Of a DNA stretch of 13,224 bases, positions 1-4,255 are shown piece after piece (position 1 is the first letter of the stretch; each line of letters opens with the position of its first letter). A program made the translations under genes and the position numbers. Origin of the DNA: CALBLZ01 sp041917855 (lineage in GTDB: Bacteria; Patescibacteriota; UBA1384; CAILIB01); the NCBI GenBank assembly GCA_041917855.1, contig JAYRWT010000101.1, forward strand, positions 1 to 13,224. Direction: 5' to 3'. The notes below the pieces were generated by a model. The model had not been told where the DNA came from and did not search any database. It saw nothing but the letters and a program-made list of their open reading frames with translations.

Positions 1-95
1 AGACCGGTGTTTGCCTTAATAAAGTAATCCTTTGCCCCTAGTTCGGTTGCTTTATCCATGCTCGTCATGTCCGAAACACCCGCTGGCTGACGCAC
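1..95 (-). pseudogene. Response-regulator receiver domain, C-terminal fragment (runs off left edge)
   Basis: Read on the minus strand, the frame from about position 68 down to 1 encodes SDMTSMDKATELGAKDYFIK followed by ANTG. The ELGAKDYFIKA part matches the conserved end of CheY-like receiver domains, where the lysine before A/P is the phosphorylation-coupled Lys. Receiver domains transfer phosphate from a sensor kinase and act in the cytoplasm. Only the last third of the domain is present: the frame is closed by a TAA at 96-98, and neither the phospho-acceptor Asp nor the acidic pocket can be found upstream in this frame. The ATGs inside the frame (66-68, 57-59) would make only a stub, so I read this as a 5'-truncated remnant. 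The 3' end lies outside the window. The family call is moderately sure; calling it a pseudogene is an inference. Confidence 0.5.
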
Positions 96-283
96 TTATA
101 TCCTGGGATCGCCCTCATCTTCACCTGGAGTTCTACCAAGTGCTGACAGGAGGTCGGCGACTACCGTTTGACCCTTTCGGTATTGAGGGACAGGTTGAGG
201 CATACCTCGACAACGATCAGCTCAGACTCGGCACAGACCACGTCTGGCTACTCAATGAGGAGGGGCAACCTCGATATGTCTAG
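32..283 (+). pseudogene. M23 (LytM-type) metallopeptidase C-terminal fragment
   Basis: The 83-codon frame opens only at a TTG (32) and has an in-frame TAA at 20-22. From about residue 28 it reads DRPHLHLEFY followed by FDPFGI. This resembles the end of M23 peptidases, where an HxH motif (zinc ligand and catalytic His) in a PHLHFE context is followed by a D-P strand. M23 enzymes cut peptidoglycan cross-bridges outside the cell. The first zinc ligands (HxxxD), the rest of the domain and any signal peptide are missing, and the first 10-15 codons overlap the receiver-domain remnant on the other strand, so they are probably not native. No Shine-Dalgarno sequence precedes the TTG. A strong terminator follows the stop. 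The call rests on one motif and could be wrong; a small unrelated protein is the alternative. Confidence 0.4.
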
Positions 284-304
284 TTGTACCTTGGGGATTT
301 CCCC

Positions 305-337
305 GCCGGTTCGCGCAATGCGGACCGGTTTTCTTTT
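305..337 (+). terminator. Rho-independent terminator after the M23 fragment
   Basis: A 9-bp stem, CCGGTTCGC (306-314) with GCGGACCGG (320-328) and one G-U pair, closes a 5-nt loop. It is followed by TTTTCTTTT. It lies 22 nt after the stop of the peptidase fragment and suggests that the region was once a transcribed gene. Confidence 0.75.
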
Positions 338-362
338 GTCCGAACTTCATTAATGGGCTACC

Positions 363-393
363 GAAAAAGACAGTTCTGATAGCTGTCTTTTTC
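363..393. terminator. Perfect hairpin with T-run, terminator-like
   Basis: GAAAAAGACAG (363-373) and CTGTCTTTTTC (383-393) form a perfect 11-bp stem around a 9-nt loop. The A/T flanks allow it to work on either strand. On the minus strand it sits directly after a copy of the tRNA-Gln 3' end (388-409), just as another hairpin sits after the real tRNA, so it appears to be the terminator of a lost or duplicated tRNA copy. Confidence 0.6.
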
Positions 394-409
394 ATGGCTG
401 CCTGGGTAG
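388..409 (-). repeat. 22-bp direct repeat: partial copy of the tRNA-Gln 3' end
   Basis: Positions 388-409 are identical to 539-560, which is the last part of tRNA-Gln (half of the T-stem, the 3' acceptor strand, GCCA) plus the first bases of its downstream A-run. Identity stops at 410/561. Duplicated tRNA 3' ends are typical of attachment sites or of a broken second tRNA copy; only about 150 bp separates the two copies and no integrase is near. Confidence 0.85.
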
Positions 410-491
410 TCCCTACTTCGCTTCGCTCGTAGCATTCGCCTCCGGCGAATGAACGAACCTGATTGCTCGCAAAGCTCACAATCTACGGTTC
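410..491. repeat. REP-like cluster of three hairpins
   Basis: Three adjacent foldable units fill this stretch. They are CTAC...GTAG (413-432) around TTCGCTTCGCTC; a perfect 8-bp stem CATTCGCC/GGCGAATG (433-451) with a TCC loop; and a longer imperfect stem, GAACC-GATTG with CAATC-GGTTC (455-491). No credible protein is encoded. The layout is like a small palindromic intergenic repeat. It sits exactly between the CCGTAG- and CTACCC-like halves of a tRNA T-arm (minus strand 483-488 and 404-409), so it may be an insertion in a dead tRNA copy. Whether it is repeated elsewhere in the genome cannot be seen here. Confidence 0.5.
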
Positions 492-508
492 TCACCTTCA
501 CTCAATAA

Positions 509-549
509 GCCATGAAAAAAGAAGCTGCTAGAGCTTCTTTTTTCATGGC
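509..549 (-). terminator. Terminator of tRNA-Gln, 18-bp perfect inverted repeat
   Basis: GCCATGAAAAAAGAAGCT (509-526) and AGCTTCTTTTTTCATGGC (532-549) are perfect inverted repeats around the loop GCTAG. On the minus strand the central part works as a terminator (G/C core, then TTTTTT). Unusually, the outer arm includes the tRNA's own discriminator base and CCA (546-549), so the full hairpin would pair with the mature tRNA 3' end. Confidence 0.8.
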
Positions 550-560
550 TGCCTGGGTAG
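539..560 (-). repeat. 22-bp direct repeat, parental copy inside tRNA-Gln
   Basis: This is the second member of the pair with 388-409. It covers the 3' half of the T-stem, the acceptor strand, the GCCA end and the first A-run after the tRNA. It is the intact context from which the other copy was probably derived. Confidence 0.8.
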
Positions 561-620
561 GATTCGAACCTACGGTCTCCTCATCCAGAGTGAGGCGCCT
601 TACCGCTTGGCCACCAGGCA
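546..620 (-). tRNA. tRNA-Gln (anticodon CUG)
   Basis: Seventy-five bases fold into a complete cloverleaf. The acceptor TGCCTGG/CCAGGCA has 7 perfect pairs. The D-arm is GCC/GGC, and the TGGCCAAGCGG block is typical of glutamine tRNAs. The anticodon stem is CCTCA/TGAGG with loop CTCTGGA, and the T-arm is GTAGG-TTCGAAT-CCTAC. The anticodon CTG is at 588-586, the discriminator is G, and the 3' CCA is encoded. It reads CAG codons. A second tRNA-Gln (UUG) would be expected elsewhere for CAA. It is followed by a strong hairpin terminator. Upstream (621-708) I found no convincing -35/-10 pair and nothing else identifiable. Confidence 0.95.
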
Positions 621-700
621 TTAGGTTTAGTCCGCAATCTGCAGCTACTGCACAAACATTAAAACAGCTCTGTGATAGTAGCCGAAACTGGCACTGTAAT

Positions 701-736
701 CAAGAAGAAGAGAGTCCGCACGAACGAGGACTCTCT
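701..736 (-). terminator. Terminator after the 762-1430 gene
   Basis: AGAGAGTCC (709-717) pairs with GGACTCTCT (728-736), a 9-bp perfect stem with a 10-nt loop. On the minus strand it is followed by TCTTCTTCTTG, a pyrimidine-rich tail. It begins 25 bp after the stop of the secreted-protein gene. Confidence 0.7.
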
Positions 737-761
737 CTAATAGGTAGTGACTCTAAAAGAT

Positions 762-1430
762 TCACCCAGATTTCCGCTTCGCCTTGGCCGCTAACGTCCC
801 TGTCGTAGCCCCACTCCCTTTCTGACGTTTCATAATCAGAATGTGAGAAGGCATCTTTATGTCCTTACGGAGCGATCGTCCACCGTCTAGGTAGATGATC
901 TTGCCCTTACTCAGGCCGTACTTAGCGATGAAGGTTTGGCAGTTCTTGTACGTAGCGTTCTTGAGCTGAATGTCGTAGAGGATGTTGTTGCGCACAACCA
1001 CCAGATGGCGGTCATGCTTGCTTGTAGGATACACCGGCACCTTTGCTCCGGTAATCCCATAGGCACCCGTCACGTTTGTACAGCACTTCTGCGCCTCGTT
1101 ACTTTCCACAATCCTGGTCTGCTGACCAATACTGATCAGTGTTGGGCCACTTCCCGTGCGAGATGGCACCTTCACCGAACCGTTAACCACTGTCAGATCG
1201 ATATTTACGATGGGGTTATAGTTGGGCGCAAAGTAGCTACCCTTCAGTACCGCCGTCGCCCCCGACCTAGCCTTTGCTGTGGCCATAGTTTCGCCTCCCT
1301 GCACGTAGCGGGTGGCAATGTAGTAGGTCGATAAGTCGTACTTTCGTACATACGTTACCGAATACGCCGATGCTACGAACGATGCTCCCAACAGAGTCAG
1401 GGCCATCAGTATTCTTACGTTGAGCTTCAT
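762..1430 (-). CDS. Small secreted protein, probable phosphodiester glycosidase (NAGPA/DUF2233-like) domain
   Basis: The protein has 222 residues. Residues 1-22 are a classic signal peptide (basic start, hydrophobic LMALTLLGASFVA, cleavage after ASA), so it is exported. Two blocks resemble the phosphodiester glycosidase family: KGSYF at 63-67 (family: NGGYF) and YLDGGRSL at 180-187 near the C-terminus (family: LDGGGS), with a helix of about 20 residues before the latter. Members of this family remove sugar-phosphodiester groups from glycans, but some copies may only bind. It is shorter than usual and has R in place of the second-to-last Gly, so activity is uncertain. Two adjacent cysteines (116-117) and C164 could form a disulfide. 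The tail (201-222) is basic and low in complexity. The ATG at 1430 has a good GAGGAAAG ribosome site 5 nt upstream. It has its own promoter and terminator, so it is a single-gene unit downstream of gltX. Confidence 0.6.
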   Translation of the reverse strand: MKLNVRILMALTLLGASFVASAYSVTYVRKYDLSTYYIATRYVQGGETMATAKARSGATAVLKGSYFAPNYNPIVNIDLTVVNGSVKVPSRTGSGPTLISIGQQTRIVESNEAQKCCTNVTGAYGITGAKVPVYPTSKHDRHLVVVRNNILYDIQLKNATYKNCQTFIAKYGLSKGKIIYLDGGRSLRKDIKMPSHILIMKRQKGSGATTGTLAAKAKRKSG

Positions 1431-1443
1431 GCTTTCCTCGCGC

Positions 1444-1494
1444 TTGCCTAGGCAAACGTGTATCTATCCTAGGCCGCTGCAAAGCACTCTGCAA
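1444..1494 (-). promoter_or_regulatory. Promoter with CCTAGG palindromes for the secreted-protein gene
   Basis: On the minus strand TTGCAG (1494-1489), a 17-bp spacer and TAGGAT (1471-1466) form a plausible promoter, with transcription starting near 1459. A perfect 12-bp palindrome TTGCCTAGGCAA (1444-1455) lies just after that start, and its core CCTAGG recurs over the -10 (1468-1473), 21 bp away. This arrangement suggests a repressor binding on one face of the helix. No regulator for it is in the window. Confidence 0.35.
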
Positions 1495-1509
1495 TCTTGA
1501 GGTCAAGCT

Positions 1510-3003
1510 CTAGGTCAGTACAGCCTGTAGTCGTTTGAGTGACTCTTCCTTGCCTAAAGCGGCAAGCATCTCAAATGAACCTGGAGACGCTGATTCTCCG
1601 GTTAGTGCGGCACGAATTGGCCAGAGGACAATGCCGTTTTTGTAGTCGTGTGATTGAGCAAAGTTGATTAGGGATTTCTCTAATCCCTCGAGGGTCCACT
1701 CATCAGCTGGCAAGTCTGATAGCACTGCTGTTGATTGGCTCAGAATTGGCCGTACTTCTTCCCAGGTGGCGCGCTTTGGTACCACCAATTCCTTCAGTTG
1801 AGCGTTAGCTACGGGCGCCGTAAAGAAGAACCAGGAGAATTCCTTGGTCTCATCAAAATGCTTGAATCTATCCTGCAGTAGTCCCGCCACTGTTAGTAAG
1901 TACTCTGCATCGGAAAGATCAGCACGCGGGCTGCAAGCACTGATCCCCGCTTCTGCCAGGTAGGGCTTCATGTGCTCTGCAATATCGCCCACTGGCATCT
2001 TGCGAATATACACGCCGTTCACATAGTCTAAGCGATCAGGGCTAAGCACAGCGCCAGCTTTCTGGATGCGCTCCAGGGTAAAGCGTTTAGCTAGCTCGTC
2101 TGGGGTAAAGAACTCTTCTTCTGTGCCCGGGTTCCAACCCAGAAACGCAAGTACATTCATAAGTGCTTCTGGTAGATAGCCACGATCACGATAGACCAAA
2201 ATTGGCTCAGCACCATGGCGCTTAGAGAGCTTACTCTTGTCTTCCCCAAGCACCTGTGGCAGGTGTACCCATACTGGTGGTTCCCAGCCAAAGGCCTGGT
2301 AGAGTAGCGCATTTTTAGGAGCAGATGGCAGCCACTCCTCGGCACGTAATACGTGGGTGATCTCCATCAGGTGGTCGTCTACCACATTAGCCAGCTGGTA
2401 CGTTGGGAAGCCATCAGCCTTAAGCAGCACGTGGTCGTCTAGCTCTGAGCACTGGAAAGTTACATCACCCCTTACTACATCATGCACAACAATCTCTCCT
2501 CCAAGCGGCATGGCCTGACGGATTACATAGGGCTCACCAGTATCTAGGCGCTTCTGTACTTCTTCAGCCGGATAATCCCGGAACCGGCGGTCGTAGCGCG
2601 GCGGCAGACCCATGGCCTGCTGCTGCTTGCGCATGTCTTCGAGCTCTGCGGCAGTAGCAAAGCAGCGGTAGGCTTTGCCTTCGGAAACCAGTTGTTCGGC
2701 ATACTTTTTGTAAATTTCTAGGCGTTTTGACTGAGTATAAGGCCCAAAATCACCTCGCTCTTTGATGCTGCCGTCCTTGTCCATATACACACCTTCATCT
2801 GGAGTAATTCCTAGCCAATTGAGCGACTCGGTAAGATCTTCTACACTCCCCTCTACAAAGCGTGCTTGGTCAGTGTCCTCAATACGCAATATGAAGGTTC
2901 CGCCCTGAGAGCGAGCGAACAAGTAATTAAAAACCGCTGAGCGTAAACCGCCAAGGTGCTGTTTTCCGGTTGGACTGGGGGCAAATCTGACGCGTACTGA
3001 CAT
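1510..3003 (-). CDS. gltX: Glutamyl-tRNA synthetase (class I)
   Basis: This enzyme attaches glutamate to tRNA-Glu using ATP; in bacteria without glutaminyl-tRNA synthetase the same enzyme also charges tRNA-Gln, and GatCAB then amidates the product. At 497 residues it has the normal length. The N-terminal Rossmann domain has RFAPSPTG (6-13) and the HIGH-type signature HLGG (16-19). RIEDTD follows at about 40-45, and the KMSKS-type loop KLSKR is at 258-262. The C-terminal third is the helical anticodon-binding region. The ATG at 3003 follows the yraN stop by one base (TAATATG), so translation is probably coupled. It is the last gene of rplS-yraN-gltX; no clear terminator follows. A tRNA-Gln gene lies 0.9 kb downstream. 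Whether the enzyme is discriminating cannot be judged by eye. Confidence 0.97.
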   Translation of the reverse strand: MSVRVRFAPSPTGKQHLGGLRSAVFNYLFARSQGGTFILRIEDTDQARFVEGSVEDLTESLNWLGITPDEGVYMDKDGSIKERGDFGPYTQSKRLEIYKKYAEQLVSEGKAYRCFATAAELEDMRKQQQAMGLPPRYDRRFRDYPAEEVQKRLDTGEPYVIRQAMPLGGEIVVHDVVRGDVTFQCSELDDHVLLKADGFPTYQLANVVDDHLMEITHVLRAEEWLPSAPKNALLYQAFGWEPPVWVHLPQVLGEDKSKLSKRHGAEPILVYRDRGYLPEALMNVLAFLGWNPGTEEEFFTPDELAKRFTLERIQKAGAVLSPDRLDYVNGVYIRKMPVGDIAEHMKPYLAEAGISACSPRADLSDAEYLLTVAGLLQDRFKHFDETKEFSWFFFTAPVANAQLKELVVPKRATWEEVRPILSQSTAVLSDLPADEWTLEGLEKSLINFAQSHDYKNGIVLWPIRAALTGESASPGSFEMLAALGKEESLKRLQAVLT

Positions 3004-3004
3004 A

Positions 3005-3346
3005 TTATTCGAGAATGTGTGGATAGTAGGTTATCTGACGCTGCTGCAAGTATACCGCAATGGCATCAACCTGAATATTTAGGCTTGGGTAGCGCGCGCT
3101 AAGCTGGTGCATGGCTTTAGCCAAGGCTCGACGCTTACGCCAGGTTATGCGGTCGGTTGGCTCAAAGCCTATTTGTTGCGTCAGGCTCGTTTTGACCTCT
3201 ACTAGGTGCAGTGTGTCACCCTTTCGAGCGAGGATATCTATCTCGTACAGCCTAGCACGCAGGTTACGGGCAATGATGACATAATCATGACGTGTAAGAA
3301 AATCGGCCGCCAGGGCTTCCCCTCGGCGGCCGATCTGCTGCTGCAT
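3005..3346 (-). CDS. yraN: UPF0102/YraN-family predicted nuclease
   Basis: This 113-residue protein has the full pattern of the YraN family, which has a PD-(D/E)XK nuclease-like fold: GRRGE at 6-10, then ARLYEIDILAR (31-41) and LVEVKT (48-53), with a K-R helix and VDAIAV towards the end. The likely metal-binding and catalytic residues E35, D37, E50 and K52 are all present. The usual Gly before EID is replaced by Tyr. The biological role of the family is not settled; DNA processing or repair has been proposed. Its ATG directly follows the TAA of rplS with no base between, and gltX starts one base after its stop, so it depends on translation of its neighbours. The rplS-yraN neighbourhood is common in bacteria. 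Confidence 0.88.
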   Translation of the reverse strand: MQQQIGRRGEALAADFLTRHDYVIIARNLRARLYEIDILARKGDTLHLVEVKTSLTQQIGFEPTDRITWRKRRALAKAMHQLSARYPSLNIQVDAIAVYLQQRQITYYPHILE

Positions 3347-3994
3347 TTAGGCAGCTTCTTTGTCTTGCTTTTCGTCAGCTGCGGCGACTTCCTCAGTCTT
3401 TTCTTCGTCTGTAGTAGCTTCTTGAACTTCTTCCTCGGCCGCTGCCTCTTGGGCCTCTTCTTGAGCTTCCTCAAGTGCTTCGGCTACTGGCTCGCCCTCG
3501 GCAACGTTCTCAAGCACTTCTTCTTGCTCGGCGGCGTCTTCTACTAGTACTTCACGGATTTCTTCGGCCTCGGTAACCTCTGGTTCTGGTTCTGCTACAG
3601 GAACTACTGCTTCAGGTTCGGTCCAACTAGCTGGGTTAGCAGATTCTGACTTAAAGCGAGCGTTCTTACCCATGCGATCGCGCATGTAGTAGAGCTTGGT
3701 ACGGGAAACCTTGGCGGTTTTGGTACGCTCAACCTTAACTACGTTTGGTGAGTGAAGTGGGAAGGTACGCTCAACGCCAATACCACCGGCTGCAATCTTG
3801 CGAACGGTGTAGGTAGCATCTAGGCCCTTGCCGTGCTTCACAGCTATAACCAGACCTTCAAAAACCTGGACACGCTCTTTTTCACCTTCTTTGATTTTTT
3901 GGTGTACGCGAACGGTGTCACCAGCGCGGAGTTCTGGTGCATTCTTTTTACCGTATTTTTTGAGGAGCGCTGCCGCTACTTCTGTTTGGAGCAT
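3347..3994 (-). CDS. rplS: 50S ribosomal protein L19 with acidic C-terminal extension
   Basis: L19 is a large-subunit protein near the 30S interface. Residues 1-120 match the family: PELRAGDTVRVHQKI (20-34), VQVFEGLVIA, the signature YTVRKIAAGGIGVERTFPLH (62-81) and AKLYYMRD-like SRTKLYYMRD. Bacterial L19 normally ends at about 115 residues. Here a further 95 residues of low complexity follow, dominated by E and A with V, Q, T and a few K, so the tail is strongly acidic and probably disordered or a charged helix. The ATG at 3994 fits the family start. The bases before it are TTCCTCTTTTTT, with no Shine-Dalgarno sequence, so initiation must rely on a short leader of about 29 nt from a strong promoter. 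It is the first gene of the operon with yraN and gltX. Confidence 0.97.
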   Translation of the reverse strand: MLQTEVAAALLKKYGKKNAPELRAGDTVRVHQKIKEGEKERVQVFEGLVIAVKHGKGLDATYTVRKIAAGGIGVERTFPLHSPNVVKVERTKTAKVSRTKLYYMRDRMGKNARFKSESANPASWTEPEAVVPVAEPEPEVTEAEEIREVLVEDAAEQEEVLENVAEGEPVAEALEEAQEEAQEAAAEEEVQEATTDEEKTEEVAAADEKQDKEAA

Positions 3995-4029
3995 AAAAAA
4001 GAGGAACTAACGAATCTGTGTTCGTGCTA

Positions 4030-4057
4030 ACTATACCAGATTTGTTCTCTATTGCAA
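4030..4057 (-). promoter_or_regulatory. Strong promoter of rplS-yraN-gltX
   Basis: On the minus strand TTGCAA (4057-4052), a 16-bp spacer and TATAGT (4035-4030) are present. TGG directly before the -10 gives an extended -10. The expected start is near 4023, leaving a leader of about 29 nt that ends in a pyrimidine tract at the rplS ATG. Confidence 0.6.
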
Positions 4058-4090
4058 GATCTAGACACATAACACCGAGAGGTTAGTTTT

Positions 4091-4120
4091 TTGTGATAGC
4101 CACATTTGTGATAGTCACAA
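4091..4120. promoter_or_regulatory. Tandem operator-like sites between rplS and pyk
   Basis: TTGTGATAGTCACAA (4106-4120) is a perfect inverted repeat TTGTGA-TAG-TCACAA. Immediately to its left TTGTGATAGCCACA (4091-4104) is a second copy with one half-site change, in the same orientation, 15 bp away. The pair lies between the two divergent promoters and upstream of pyk. It resembles a CRP-like TGTGA...TCACA site but with a 3-bp instead of a 6-bp centre, so a different dimeric regulator is more likely. Confidence 0.5.
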
Positions 4121-4141
4121 AAGAAACTATGTTAAAAATTC

Positions 4142-4176
4142 CAGGTATACAAAATTTCTTTCAGGTATGATATTAT
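4142..4176 (+). promoter_or_regulatory. Probable pyk promoter region with repeated CAGGTAT
   Basis: An AT-rich stretch offers -10 candidates TATTAT (4171-4176) or TATGAT (4166-4171). The corresponding -35 positions are poor (TACAAA at 4148-4153 with a 17-bp spacer), suggesting activator dependence. CAGGTAT occurs twice (4142-4148 and 4162-4168), 20 bp apart. The leader to the pyk ATG is about 70 nt and ends with an AGGA ribosome site (4247-4250) 5 nt before the start. Confidence 0.4.
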
Positions 4177-4255
4177 CATTTGGCACATTTTACAGTGGGA
4201 GCTCATCCCCTGATAAAAACGAGCATCTTATTATTAACAACCCCCCAGGATTCCT

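Noticed and set aside
252..479. 75-codon minus-strand frame with FAGGECYERSEVG
   Set aside because: It reads through two terminators, the hairpin cluster and the tRNA-end repeat; the sequence is what palindromic repeats give when translated.
512..808. 98-codon plus-strand frame containing WVGFEPTVSSSRVRR
   Set aside because: This is the antisense of tRNA-Gln; the pattern is a well-known spurious translation of tRNA genes, and it also crosses a terminator and the end of the secreted-protein gene.
936..1334. 132-codon plus-strand frame opposite the secreted-protein gene
   Set aside because: The opposite strand has a signal peptide, ribosome site, promoter and terminator; this frame has none and its sequence has no protein-like pattern.
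3206..3547. 113-codon plus-strand frame with very hydrophobic Leu/Phe-rich sequence
   Set aside because: It is the complement of the Glu/Ala-rich L19 tail (GAA/GAG codons read as TTC/CTC), which gives a false membrane protein.
4093..4119. Reading the tandem dyads as CRP sites
   Set aside because: The half-sites match TGTGA/TCACA but the centre is 3 bp, not 6 bp, which is incompatible with CRP geometry.
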